Part shown: piece after piece, positions 6,884-15,720 of the stretch
How the letters are laid out: each line of letters begins with the position of its first letter
Position numbering within the stretch: position 1 is the stretch's first letter
Assembly: GCA_023954855.1 (NCBI GenBank)
Contig: JAGSGY010000052.1
Location: 1 to 39,950 of the forward strand
Length of the DNA stretch: 39,950 nucleotides
From: Pseudomonadota bacterium
GTDB lineage: Bacteria > Myxococcota_A > UBA796 > GCA-2862545
Reading direction: 5' to 3'
Notes under the pieces: model-generated
Told to the model about the DNA's origin: nothing
Database searches by the model: none
Seen by the model: the letters and a program-made list of their open reading frames with translations, nothing else
Position numbers and translations under genes: made by a program

Positions 6884-8986
6884 GTGACGACCGCGAGAGG
6901 GGCCTGGCCTGTTTGGACCGGGTTGGCGTTTGTCCTCGGGCAGCCGGGGCCAGACCTCTGGCCACTGACAGTGGTCGCGCTGGCGCTGTGGATGTGGGGG
7001 CTACGTCGGTCGGGTCTCGCGATGGCCGCGGCGGGGTCCGCGCTGATCGGGCTGGTGAATGTCACCGTGCTTGCTTCGGCGGCCGTCCAGTGGGACCCCG
7101 CCGCCGGGGCGCTCATGGCGCTCTACTATGTGGTTCTGTTTGGCGGCTTTGGCCTGCTCGCATGGGGCGCCAGCCGGCGTACGGAGCATGCGTTGGCGGC
7201 TGCGACAGGTCTTGCGCTTGCGTGGATGCTGCTCGAGCTCGTGGCCGCTCACTTGGCGCCCGTGACCCTGGCGTTGTCGATGGCCTCGAGCCCCGCCATG
7301 CTCTGGCCGGCGGCTCTTGGGGGGGCTGCGCTTCTGAGTGGCGAGCTGGTGTTGCTCGGCGCATGGGTGGGGCTGGCTCGTCCGGATGAGCGCATACGGG
7401 CCGGCGTCACGACCGCGATCCTACTCGCGGCGCAGGCTGGGGTGGGCCTGGGCCTGCACGGCCTGATGGACACGTCCGGGCGATCGTTGAAGGTTGCGGG
7501 TGTTCAGCCGCACATCCCGACGCGCGACTTTCGCGATCGCATGTCTGATCCGAGAGTCGCTGAGGGCATTACGGCCACCTATGGGCGTCTCGCCGCTGCC
7601 GCAGCCACTGCTGGACCCGACCTCATGGTGTTTCCAGAGGGTGGGGATGGACGGTACTTGTTTGTCTCCGACATGCTCAATCGGCCTTTCCGGCAGTTTG
7701 CAAGCGCCCAGGGCCTCGACCTTCTCATCCCGACGAGCGGCGTCAACGAGGCCGGCCGGCTCACCAATGTGGCCTATCTGGTCAGGCGAGACGGCAGCGT
7801 AGACGGACCACACGTCAAGACGCGTCCGGTGCCCTTCGGGGAGTCTGGTCTCGCCGGGGCCGAGATGGCCCGAGTGCTCACCGGGTCGGACGCCAAGATT
7901 GGCACGCTGATCTGCAGCGAGGCCTTCTCGCGCGGGCCGACCCGAGACCTCGTGGACCAGGGGGCGGAGCTGCTTGTCGTGGTGGCTGACGACGCGTCTT
8001 TTCAGGACAGCTGGATGTCAACCTGGCATGTGGCCTTCTCGGTGATGAGGGCTGTCGAGGCGGGGCGTCCATTGGTGATGGTCGCGAACGGCGGGCCCTC
8101 GGTTCTCGCCGACGCGGCCGGGTTTGTGCTGGGCGGGGCGCCATACGGTGAGGCCGGAGTGTTCGGTGGTTCGGTGCTCTTGGCGTCGAAGCCCACGGTG
8201 TTTCGCCGTGTAGAGCCCATCCTGCCGCTGCTCTTCTTGGGGGCGCTCCTAGGGCTTGCCTACCGCGCTCCACGTCGCCGAACGCCGCTGGCTGTCCAGG
8301 AATCGGTCGGGGGCGTGGTCGCCTCGGTTGTAGGGTCTGCGCTGGTAGCGGGGCTCGCTTGGGAGCTGCCAAGGGTCCTGCTTCCACCGACGGGCGAAAA
8401 CGTCGCGTTGATCTCGGGGGCGGCTCCCGTGTGGTCCGTGGAAGACATCTCCGCGAGTGTCCGGGACAGAGAATCGGCATTCGCAGCGGCGACTACGCAT
8501 TTGCTCCGGTTTTATGGCTTCACCGCCAATCCCGACGACGTGAGCGCGCGAATGGCCGACCTCGAGGTGCCGATCAATCCGGCAGGTGCCCAGCGCCTGC
8601 TCGCGTCGTGGGGCCTTGATGTGCGACTAGTCGAGGGTGTAGCCGACCAGTTGCGTGCGGGTTCGGGGCCGCTTCTCGGCGAGGTGTCCCCACCGAGCTC
8701 TCCGCAGATTCCCGCGCTGGCGCTCACGGCGACCGACGGACACATCGTCGGTTTCAACTCGATGAGCGGAGCGATCGAAGAGATCGACATCGTCGAGTTC
8801 GAGAGTGTGTATTCCTGGTTCGTTGCCGTAGTGGATGACGAGGTGAAGCACGTCGATGGCGTGAATCGCCTTGTGCCGGTGGTTCGGCCGTCCGAGCCCG
8901 CGCCACGGTTTGGGCCGCCGTCGAACCCAGCGCCCGCCACTCTGCACACCCACGACGGCGAGACAGAGCCCCACGCGCACGACTGA
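6884..8986 (+). CDS. apolipoprotein N-acyltransferase-like nitrilase fused to a degenerate C39-like domain
   Basis: 700 aa with a GTG start after AAGGGGAG. Residues 1-195 hold about six membrane helices. Residues 202-440 are a carbon-nitrogen hydrolase domain with the complete Glu-Lys-Cys triad: E252 (FPEGG), K312 (VKTRPVPFGE) and C344 (LICSEAF), the arrangement of Lnt. A further helix lies at about 445-460. Lnt proteins end here (about 500 aa). This one adds another membrane segment (476-500) and a 130-residue domain (about 520-650) that resembles a C39 peptidase fold (LLRFYGF..., NPAGAQRLLASWGLDV, a DGHIVGFN His strand). The position of the catalytic Cys reads Ala (AFAAATTHL). The tail is His-rich (HTHDGETEPHAHD). 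Predicted role: N-acylation of lipoproteins or a related acyl transfer at the inner membrane. The many lipoproteins nearby fit that. Confidence 0.75.
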   Translation: MTTARGAWPVWTGLAFVLGQPGPDLWPLTVVALALWMWGLRRSGLAMAAAGSALIGLVNVTVLASAAVQWDPAAGALMALYYVVLFGGFGLLAWGASRRTEHALAAATGLALAWMLLELVAAHLAPVTLALSMASSPAMLWPAALGGAALLSGELVLLGAWVGLARPDERIRAGVTTAILLAAQAGVGLGLHGLMDTSGRSLKVAGVQPHIPTRDFRDRMSDPRVAEGITATYGRLAAAAATAGPDLMVFPEGGDGRYLFVSDMLNRPFRQFASAQGLDLLIPTSGVNEAGRLTNVAYLVRRDGSVDGPHVKTRPVPFGESGLAGAEMARVLTGSDAKIGTLICSEAFSRGPTRDLVDQGAELLVVVADDASFQDSWMSTWHVAFSVMRAVEAGRPLVMVANGGPSVLADAAGFVLGGAPYGEAGVFGGSVLLASKPTVFRRVEPILPLLFLGALLGLAYRAPRRRTPLAVQESVGGVVASVVGSALVAGLAWELPRVLLPPTGENVALISGAAPVWSVEDISASVRDRESAFAAATTHLLRFYGFTANPDDVSARMADLEVPINPAGAQRLLASWGLDVRLVEGVADQLRAGSGPLLGEVSPPSSPQIPALALTATDGHIVGFNSMSGAIEEIDIVEFESVYSWFVAVVDDEVKHVDGVNRLVPVVRPSEPAPRFGPPSNPAPATLHTHDGETEPHAHD

Positions 8987-8992
8987 GGACTT

Positions 8993-9778
8993 TTAGCCCT
9001 CCACTGGGGTGCGTCTGTGGTCGCGGTACATGCGGATGACGTGCCTGCCGGCCACCGAGTCCCGCCATCGCTTCATCAGTTCCTGTGCCCCTGGGGGCAC
9101 TTCGTCGAGACTCGGGAGGTGGGCTCCGTAGCCTTGCTCCTGCGAGATCAGTACCGCCGGCGCGAACAACGCCGAAAAGGTGAGATCTGCCGCGGTGAAC
9201 TGGTCTCCACACAGAAAGGGGCGGCCGTCCGATAGGCGCTCCGCCACGGCGGCGGCCTCGACTTCGAGCACGGCCTTTGAGCGCTCGACGCCCGCCTCAT
9301 CCACCTTCAGCTGGCTGGCGATGAAGCGGGAGACACCCGGGTACAGGGCGCGAAAGGCCCGAGCCTGCATGGGGCTCACGTTGCGCTCGGCCATCTTGCC
9401 CAGCACCTCCACATCCTGGAATGCGTAGAAGTAGACGATGCGCCGCGCGTGAGGCCCGACCCGGTCGTGGAAGCGTCGCTCGAGCTCGGCGACCTCTTCG
9501 GTGGGGTACAGCGAGCCCCCGCTCCGCGCATCGGCCCAGCAGGTGATGGCGGCCGATTCGGGGATGTGCGTGCCGTCTTCTGTGATCAGGTACGGGGACG
9601 AGAACCGACTCGAGACCTTGTCACCGGCACCTCCGCGTCCTCGCGATGCCCAAGCCACCGCGGCGGTGCTGAACACGGGCATGTAGCTGTGCTCGACGTA
9701 GGGCTGCTGTGCGTGGTCGAGGGCCCAGCGCGCTTTCTCGACGTAATGCGAGAAGCAGAGAGAGATCAGCGTGTGCAT
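8993..9778 (-). CDS. glutathione S-transferase family protein
   Basis: 261 aa from the ATG at 9778, where the thioredoxin-like fold begins (LISLCFSHYVEKARWALD). The open frame extends far upstream but without protein-like content. Residues 1-90 look like the GST N-terminal domain, with a PYLITEDG strand and the ESAAI turn that contacts glutathione. Residues 110-250 form the helical C-terminal domain, with a GRPFLCGDQFTAADLTFSAL motif diagnostic of the family (the D-x-x-x-A-D N-capping box). Probably cytoplasmic conjugation or a redox role; the substrate is unknown. It converges with the Lnt-like gene (6 nt between stops). Confidence 0.85.
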   Translation of the reverse strand: MHTLISLCFSHYVEKARWALDHAQQPYVEHSYMPVFSTAAVAWASRGRGGAGDKVSSRFSSPYLITEDGTHIPESAAITCWADARSGGSLYPTEEVAELERRFHDRVGPHARRIVYFYAFQDVEVLGKMAERNVSPMQARAFRALYPGVSRFIASQLKVDEAGVERSKAVLEVEAAAVAERLSDGRPFLCGDQFTAADLTFSALFAPAVLISQEQGYGAHLPSLDEVPPGAQELMKRWRDSVAGRHVIRMYRDHRRTPVEG

Positions 9779-9816
9779 CCGAAGGGCTAATCCGCTCTGA
9801 GTGCGCGGGCCGGAGC

Positions 9817-10263
9817 TCAGTACACGAGCTCGGCCTGGCACTCCTCGGCGTCGAAGCCGGGACACGTTTCCTCTGCGTCGCCCACCACGACCCCTGCGCA
9901 GCGCTCGCGCGTCATCTCGTTGGGGCCGAACGCATCTTGCGTGGTGTCGGTGAAGCGCACGACGTCGCAGCCTTCGCCGGCAGGAACCACGAAGAACGTC
10001 CAGGTGATGGGGTCGCCCTCGACGGTGGGTCGAATCAGAGTGGCCTCGGTGGCCGTGCAGGTGTCGTAGGCCTCCTGAAGGCACGCCCCCACCGCAAGGG
10101 CCTCTTCCGTCTCGTAGTCGTCCCCGCACTGCCCGGGACTCGTGGACCCACAGTCCTCGAAGGGGCCGAAGTTGTCGCGGAACTGCTGCAGCTCGGTCTC
10201 GGGGCTTGGGCCACAAGCGGTGAGCGAGAACAGCGCGGCGAGACAGACGAGCGAACGGGTCAT
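9817..10263 (-). CDS. small Cys-rich lipoprotein
   Basis: 148 aa; GGAGG lies just before the ATG at 10263. The signal peptide ends in SLTAC, so Cys17 is the lipidation site. The mature part is acidic and contains eight or so Cys (EDCGS, GQCGDD, GACLQEAYDTC, GCDVV, RCAGVV, TCPGF, ECQAE), suggesting a disulfide-stabilised periplasmic or surface domain. No family recognised. It is divergent from the adenylate cyclase gene across about 180 nt that must hold both promoters. Its 3' end is 38 nt upstream of the GST start, so read-through into the GST gene is possible. Confidence 0.72.
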   Translation of the reverse strand: MTRSLVCLAALFSLTACGPSPETELQQFRDNFGPFEDCGSTSPGQCGDDYETEEALAVGACLQEAYDTCTATEATLIRPTVEGDPITWTFFVVPAGEGCDVVRFTDTTQDAFGPNEMTRERCAGVVVGDAEETCPGFDAEECQAELVY

Positions 10264-10444
10264 GGAACCTCCACCCAGGGCCATAGCGAATGGCGTGCCA
10301 GGTGCGGGGATGCCGATGGGGGCGGGTTCTCGTCGTCTGCCGATCTGCGGCAGGGCTCGACTCGCGACACGGATGTCGCGCGTGGCAAGCCTCTGGACGA
10401 GCACGCGCGTACAGCTGGTATGCTTGCGGACGGGAGGGACGTCG

Positions 10445-11797
10445 GTGGCTTTGGAGGGCAGCTCGGGCTCGATACGGCGAGTGGCCCTCGAGGCGGCCAC
10501 GAGTCTGGATGGTCCCGCTGCGTCGCCGGAGCGCCTGGTCGTGGTGAACCGGGTGCTGCTCTTTGGCGCTGTACCCTTCGTGCTGCTTCCCACTGGCTTC
10601 GCTCATCTGAGCCATGCGGCCGGGGGATGGCACCCCGAAGCGGCGTGGACGGTCGCGATGGGCTGGTGGGCGGCGCTCGCGCTCTGTGTGCTCGGTAGCG
10701 GTGTGGTCTTGGCCGTCAGCGGCCGGGGCGCCATCGCTCGCTGGGCCACGCATCTGTGCTTGTTGGGCTTGCTGACCACCAACCTGATGACCATGCTCGG
10801 TGCTGGAAGCCTCACCACCTGGGGCGTGCTCTACATCGTCATTCTCTTGGCTGGAGCTCGGGTTGCGCTGGACTACCGGGTCAGCCTGGTCGCGGGTGTG
10901 TATGGGGTCGCAGGCCTCGTGTTCTGCTCGGTGATCGAGTGGTGGGGGTGGGTTCCGTTGGCCCCGTTCGCCCCGCGCCCCGTCGTTCACTATCTCTACG
11001 AGGATGGCGGGCTCGCGACGACAACGGTGGCGGTTGCGGCCGTTGCGTTGGCGCTGACGTTCTTGGTGATCAACTACGCGATGAATCAGTCGCTCTTGCT
11101 GCATCGCTACATCACCCACACGGTGCTGCGCAGGTACCTACCGCCCGCGTTGGTCGAGCGGGCCGCGCGTGGGGACTTGCGCCTCGACGAGGCTCCAGAG
11201 CGGCGTACGGTCACCGTGCTGTTCAGTGATCTCGTCGGGTTCACGTCGCTGACCGAGCGCCTCGGTGCCGACATGGTCGCCGAGCATCTCAACGCCTACC
11301 TCTCCGCGATGGCGAACCTCGCGCATGCGCATGGGGCGACCGTCGACAAGTTCATTGGTGATGCCGTCATGGTGGTCTATGGCGCGCCTGAGGGCATGCC
11401 CCCCGAGGAGCAGGCACGACGGACGGTTCGCCTTGCGCTCGAGATGGTGGAGCTGACCGAGACCCTGCCTGGCGTGCCCCTCCGGCTTCGCGTGGGGGTC
11501 AATACCGGTGAGGCCGTCGTCGGAAACTTCGGGTCACAGCATCGGTCCGACTACACCGTCATCGGGCCTGCCGTGAACGTCGCGGCGCGCCTCGAAGCCT
11601 CAGGAAGAGCGGGTCGAGTCCTGATTGGCGCGAGGACGGCCGAGCTGCTTGCGGGCGAGTACGAACTCGAGTCGGTGGGTCCGCTTGTGTTGAAGGGGGT
11701 CCTCGAGCCGGTCGAGGCGTTCATGGTGACAGGACTCGGCGACGGTGCTGCTGGGGGTCCAGGCCTGCCCCTGCACGAGCGACCTGAACCTGGCTGA
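10445..11797 (+). CDS. membrane-bound class III adenylate cyclase
   Basis: 450 aa from the GTG at 10445, preferred because GGGAGGGA lies 5 nt upstream and because longer versions would run into the divergent lipoprotein gene. Residues 30-220 hold about six membrane helices (a MASE-like sensor with no recognised family). Residues 255-435 are the catalytic domain with all key residues: metal ligands D262 (FSDLVGF) and D306 (KFIGDAVM), adenine-selecting K302 and D369, and transition-state N378 and R382 (VNVAARLE). It should therefore make cAMP from ATP rather than cGMP. The single cyclase domain implies homodimerisation. The lipoprotein enzyme at 11831 begins 33 nt after its stop. Confidence 0.9.
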   Translation: MALEGSSGSIRRVALEAATSLDGPAASPERLVVVNRVLLFGAVPFVLLPTGFAHLSHAAGGWHPEAAWTVAMGWWAALALCVLGSGVVLAVSGRGAIARWATHLCLLGLLTTNLMTMLGAGSLTTWGVLYIVILLAGARVALDYRVSLVAGVYGVAGLVFCSVIEWWGWVPLAPFAPRPVVHYLYEDGGLATTTVAVAAVALALTFLVINYAMNQSLLLHRYITHTVLRRYLPPALVERAARGDLRLDEAPERRTVTVLFSDLVGFTSLTERLGADMVAEHLNAYLSAMANLAHAHGATVDKFIGDAVMVVYGAPEGMPPEEQARRTVRLALEMVELTETLPGVPLRLRVGVNTGEAVVGNFGSQHRSDYTVIGPAVNVAARLEASGRAGRVLIGARTAELLAGEYELESVGPLVLKGVLEPVEAFMVTGLGDGAAGGPGLPLHERPEPG

Positions 11798-11830
11798 TGG
11801 CTCTGCGCTAGCATGCGCCTAGGAGGGTCG

Positions 11831-13552
11831 ATGTGGTGGTTGTTGCTGTGGGCGTGCGGAACGAGTGAGCCCGTTGCGACCGAGCGCGCCATGCCGACCC
11901 CAGAGGCCCTCGAGGCCCACTGCACCGAGGTCATCGGCGAGCCCAGGGTCGAGCAGGTGACCGAGCGCATCTGGGTGGCCATCGGCTACGACCTCGCGAA
12001 CACTATTCTCATCGCGACCGATGCGGGCAATGTCATCGTCGACGTCGGCATGCATCCGGACCGCGCCGGGGCCGTTCACGAAGCGCTGCTGGCCGCGAGC
12101 CCCGGGCCGGTGCACTCGATTGTGTACACCCACTCGCACATCGACCACGTGGGTGGTGCGAGCACCTGGGCCGAGGACGACACGCAGATCTGGGCCACCG
12201 AGTCCTTCGTCGAGCACTTCTTCAAGCAGTACAGCACCTTCTTGCCCGCTGAACAGTCCCGGGCCGCGCGCCAGTTCGCCTGGGAGGTTCCGCTCGACCA
12301 GGTGCCTTGCTCAGCCCTGGGCCGGCGGGTCGACCTCGAGGGCACGCTGCGAATCGGTGCGCGCATGCCGACACACACCTTCGAGGGTTCCGCCACGCTC
12401 GAGATTGGAGGCACCACCATCGAGCTCATCGAGGCACACGGCGAGACGCACGACCAACTGCTCGTCTGGCTCCCCGACGAGCGGGTGTTGCTGCCGGGTG
12501 ACAACTGGTACGAGGCCTTCCCAAACCTGTACACGATTCGCGGCAGTGCTCCTCGACCGGTGGACGACTGGATCGACAGCCTCGACCGCATGCGACGTCT
12601 CGAGCCCGAGATCATGGTGCCGTCGCACACGCGGCCTGTGGTGGGGACCGAGGCCGTACAGTCCGCGCTGCGGGACTATCGAGACGCGATTCAGTGGATT
12701 CGCGATGCGGTCGTTCGCGGCGGAAACGAGGGCAAGCGAGTGGACCAGCTGGTCGACAGCATTGGCTTGCCTCCTCATCTGGCCAGCGAGCGGCCGATGA
12801 CTGAGCTCTACGGCCAGGTGGACTGGTCGGTGCGGGCGATCTACGGCAATGAGCTTGGCTGGTTCGACGGTGCAGCCAAGGACCTGTACCCCTTGCCCGA
12901 AGCCGAACTGGCCCAGAAGACGATTGATGCCATGGGAGGGCCCGAGGCCGTGCTTAAGGCCGCGCAGGACGCTCGGCCGGAGGACCCGCGATGGTCGGTG
13001 CACCTGCTCTCTCTGCTCGATGCGGACGCCAGATTGGACAAGTCGGTCGTCCATCCCGAGCTGGCCGCTAGCTACGAAGCGGTGGCCGCGACGGTCTTCA
13101 ACACCAATGGCCGTGGCTATCTGCTCCGTTCGGCTCATGAGCGGGTCGCTGGCATCGAAGCGCTCGGGAAGCCGGAGCTTCCGGAGGCCTTTGTCGAGGC
13201 GATTCCCCTCGACCTTCTCTTCGGCAACTTTGTGGCCCGCCTGATTCCTTCCGAGGCGATGGATGTCGAAGAGTCCGTCCAGTTCCGCTTTCCCGACGTC
13301 ACCTACATCGTGACGGTGCGGCGAGGGGTGGCCGAGCTCGCCCTGGATACGCCGCTGCCAGGAACCCCAGAGCCCCTCGCGGTCATTGTCGTCGACCCCG
13401 ATACTTGGCGACGCATCGCGCTCCAGCAAGAGACGGCTCTCTCGGCGATTGCCGACGGCCGGCTCGTGATCGAGGGCAGTCAGCTTGGTTTCACGCAGTT
13501 CATCGGCCGCTTCGAGCGGGGGCTTATGCGACCACCCACCGAGCTTCCCTGA
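11831..13552 (+). CDS. lipoprotein metallo-beta-lactamase-fold enzyme, alkylsulfatase-like
   Basis: 573 aa from the ATG at 11831, directly behind AGGAGGGTCG. A short hydrophobic leader ends in LWAC (Cys9), a lipobox with an unusually short h-region. The zinc motif is THSHIDHVGG at 100-109 (H101, H103, D105, H106), with D224 in LLPGDNW and H266 in PSHTRP. NLYTIRGS (about 231-238) and the overall order (MBL domain, helical dimerisation region about 280-360, SCP2-like C-terminal domain about 440-560) match SdsA1/BDS1-type alkylsulfatases. D224 sits where those enzymes have Glu, so sulfate-ester activity is likely but not certain. Its stop overlaps the GNAT start (TGATG). Confidence 0.8.
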   Translation: MWWLLLWACGTSEPVATERAMPTPEALEAHCTEVIGEPRVEQVTERIWVAIGYDLANTILIATDAGNVIVDVGMHPDRAGAVHEALLAASPGPVHSIVYTHSHIDHVGGASTWAEDDTQIWATESFVEHFFKQYSTFLPAEQSRAARQFAWEVPLDQVPCSALGRRVDLEGTLRIGARMPTHTFEGSATLEIGGTTIELIEAHGETHDQLLVWLPDERVLLPGDNWYEAFPNLYTIRGSAPRPVDDWIDSLDRMRRLEPEIMVPSHTRPVVGTEAVQSALRDYRDAIQWIRDAVVRGGNEGKRVDQLVDSIGLPPHLASERPMTELYGQVDWSVRAIYGNELGWFDGAAKDLYPLPEAELAQKTIDAMGGPEAVLKAAQDARPEDPRWSVHLLSLLDADARLDKSVVHPELAASYEAVAATVFNTNGRGYLLRSAHERVAGIEALGKPELPEAFVEAIPLDLLFGNFVARLIPSEAMDVEESVQFRFPDVTYIVTVRRGVAELALDTPLPGTPEPLAVIVVDPDTWRRIALQQETALSAIADGRLVIEGSQLGFTQFIGRFERGLMRPPTELP

Positions 13553-13995
13553 TGGACCCCACGCTGCGCCTAGCGGGGGCCGACGACTTCGAGTTCATCC
13601 ACCGGATCCGCACCGAGTCATACCGGGACTACGTGGTGCGGCACTTCGGGCCCTGGGTGGACGAAGAACAGCGCGCTCACCTCGAGGCCAGCTGGGACAC
13701 CCGCGAACGCTGGGTCATCGAGGTGGAGGGCCAGCGGGCCGGCTGTCTGGACGTCATTGTCGGGACGGCGCTCCACCTCGGAAACATCATCGTCTGCCCG
13801 CCCCATCGCGGTGTGGGCATCGCGACGAAAGTGGTGACGGAGCTGCTCGCTCGGGCCGAGCAAGAAGGTCTCGCCGTCGAGCTTCAGGTGTTCAAGGACA
13901 ACCCGGCGGTGCGTCTCTACGAGCGGCTCGGCTTTGATGTTTACGAAGAGACCGATGCCCAGCTGAAGATGCGGCGCGACGTCGCCAGACCCTGA
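13552..13995 (+). CDS. GNAT-family N-acetyltransferase
   Basis: 147 aa. The ATG overlaps the TGA of the upstream MBL gene (TGATG), implying translational coupling. The fold elements are in order: an N-terminal FEFIHRIRTESY, strands ending in RAGCLDVIVG, then LGNIIVCPPHRGVGIATKVV, which is the acetyl-CoA-binding motif A (here PHRGVGIATK, matching Q/RxxGxG/A). It closes with AVRLYERLGFDVYEET, the canonical GNAT C-terminus. The substrate is unknown. Being cytoplasmic, it does not share a compartment with the lipidated MBL enzyme, so the coupling may reflect expression rather than complex formation. Confidence 0.88.
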   Translation: MDPTLRLAGADDFEFIHRIRTESYRDYVVRHFGPWVDEEQRAHLEASWDTRERWVIEVEGQRAGCLDVIVGTALHLGNIIVCPPHRGVGIATKVVTELLARAEQEGLAVELQVFKDNPAVRLYERLGFDVYEETDAQLKMRRDVARP

Positions 13996-14081
13996 CCCGG
14001 CGCCTTCTCCACCTCGCTGTGCCATGGTGGAATGCCGAAGCGTCTCGACGCGTTCGACCTGTCCAAGTCTGTGAGGAAGTG

Positions 14082-15536
14082 ATGTCTCTGCTGCTGTGCC
14101 TGTCCGCGCTCGCGTCCGCCGCCACGGTTCATGTCGACGCGGATACCGCGATCACCGTGTACGTCGGCGAGGACTCCGAAGACCTCAAGCCCCGCCGCAC
14201 CGCCGACTTCAAGCGTCTCGACGAGGGCACCCACCATGTTCAGGTGTTCGAGGCTGGTCAGGCGGTGTGGGTCGGCGAGCTCGGCATTCCCGACAAGGCG
14301 GAGGTCTGGCTCGTCTGGAACGCGGGCTCCTTGGCCATCGCGAAGGCCGACCGTGAGACCTCGGGCCTGGAGCGGGTCGCGAACACCGCATCGACGGTGG
14401 CCGCAGGGGCCCAGGCCGCAAGTGACGTCGCCGGGGCAGGGAGTGCGGCGAGCAGTGACATGCAGGCCGTCTCGAAAGGCACGGCGACTGAGTCGTCGCA
14501 CACCGAGATCTCGGTGTCGGGAGGGCCGAATGGCCTGCAGACAGACACCTCGCGCACCACGGCGGGTGCCAGCGGGGTGCACCACGAGGCCGCGAGCACG
14601 TCGATGGGCCCCGACGGGGTGTCTCGCAGCACTTCGAGCATGGACATGACCCAGGCGGGCGTCACGGCAGAAAAGAGCAGCGTGCGGGTGTCGCGCGTAC
14701 GAATCCCTGGAAAGGGTGACTTGGTCGTCACGCTCAGCCAGGTGGGGGGCGCCTCAGCGCCGAGCGTCGCCTCATCGCCAGCTCCAGTGGCGGCGGTGGC
14801 GCCCACTCCTGCAGCCACCGCGGTCCCGAATGCGAAGAAAGTGGTCTTCAAGGATCCCGACGCGTTGACGGCGGATGGCGTGGCTTGGCGCTTTCTGGAC
14901 CCCGTTGCCGACGAGGGGATGTTCAAGGTGCAGATCCGGTTGCGGGCCCCAGCGGATAGGGTGGTGGTCTGGGACCCTGCGACCTCGGTGGTGGTCCTCA
15001 ACGGACGTGAGATTTGGGGAAGGGCCAAGGTTCTCAGCGTAGGCCCCGAGAGGGAGCTCCGGCGTACCGTCGTCTTTGAGGACCCGGGCGCTGAACACCG
15101 CGCCGAAGCCGCGACCCTGATGCTCGGGAGTGCTCGGCTGTTCTCTCGCCAGGATCGCGTCGCGATGGAAGCACTCGATGTCGATGCTGGCGTCGGCGTG
15201 GCCGGTGACCTTGCCTGCGAGGTCACGCGCATGTCCGTTTCGAAGAAAGGCGCGGCCGGCACGGTCGACTGCACGAACAGAGGCGACCAGTGGCTCTGGG
15301 TCGCCCCATCTGAAGCAGACCTGGTGGTCGCTGGCGCGGCTGTGCCGAACACACACAAGAAGCACTTTTCCTACGTCCTCGGCCCGGGCGAGAGCGGCGA
15401 GATTGCGCTCTCGACGGCCGTTCGTGGCGACGTGACCCACGTCGTTTTCTCCGACGTCTTCTTCACCGCGGCGCAGACGCCCATGGGCCTCGCGGCTGTC
15501 TCGCTCGAGATCGACGTCACGGCGTCCAAGTGGTAG
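14082..15536 (+). CDS. secreted protein with PEGA-like N-terminal domain
   Basis: 484 aa; GAGGAAG lies just upstream of the ATG at 14082, where a signal peptide starts (MSLLLCLSALASA). Residues 15-80 resemble a PEGA-type surface domain (KRLDEGTHHVQVFEAGQAVW). Residues 85-215 are Ser/Ala/Thr/Gly-rich low complexity, likely an extended linker. An Ala/Pro linker at about 225-250 leads to a C-terminal half (about 255-484) with several beta strands (KVQIRLRAPADRVVVWD, GTVDCTNRGDQWLWVAP) that I cannot place in a family. There is no anchor, so it is probably periplasmic or released. Single gene after the MBL-GNAT pair. Confidence 0.7.
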   Translation: MSLLLCLSALASAATVHVDADTAITVYVGEDSEDLKPRRTADFKRLDEGTHHVQVFEAGQAVWVGELGIPDKAEVWLVWNAGSLAIAKADRETSGLERVANTASTVAAGAQAASDVAGAGSAASSDMQAVSKGTATESSHTEISVSGGPNGLQTDTSRTTAGASGVHHEAASTSMGPDGVSRSTSSMDMTQAGVTAEKSSVRVSRVRIPGKGDLVVTLSQVGGASAPSVASSPAPVAAVAPTPAATAVPNAKKVVFKDPDALTADGVAWRFLDPVADEGMFKVQIRLRAPADRVVVWDPATSVVVLNGREIWGRAKVLSVGPERELRRTVVFEDPGAEHRAEAATLMLGSARLFSRQDRVAMEALDVDAGVGVAGDLACEVTRMSVSKKGAAGTVDCTNRGDQWLWVAPSEADLVVAGAAVPNTHKKHFSYVLGPGESGEIALSTAVRGDVTHVVFSDVFFTAAQTPMGLAAVSLEIDVTASKW

Positions 15537-15651
15537 CTCGGGTCCGTGGACGTCCGTTCGCCGAAACTCCGCCTCGATCCGCTGCATGCGCCAGAACGTC
15601 GGCCCACACGGCATGGTCGACGGTCGATCGGTTTGGCGTGGCCTGACGGGG

Positions 15652-15679
15652 CTGACGCGGCGTCGCCGGGCGCTATGAT
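15652..15679 (+). promoter_or_regulatory. putative sigma-70-type promoter for the 15721 lipoprotein gene
   Basis: CTGACG (15652-15657, 4 of 6 to TTGACA), 16 nt, then TATGAT (15674-15679, 5 of 6 to TATAAT). This would give a leader of about 35 nt containing GGAGGCGCC before the ATG at 15721. It lies in the 184-nt gap after the preceding gene; nothing else is seen there. Confidence 0.4.
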
Positions 15680-15720
15680 CCACATGGGCAGCGGCCCTGG
15701 CCTCTGCCTGTGGAGGCGCC

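Noticed and set aside
9779-11119. Upstream extension of the GST reading frame to 11119
   Set aside because: The sequence before residue 1 of the GST is Arg/His/Pro-rich noise antisense to the cyclase and lipoprotein genes. The GST fold begins at 9778.
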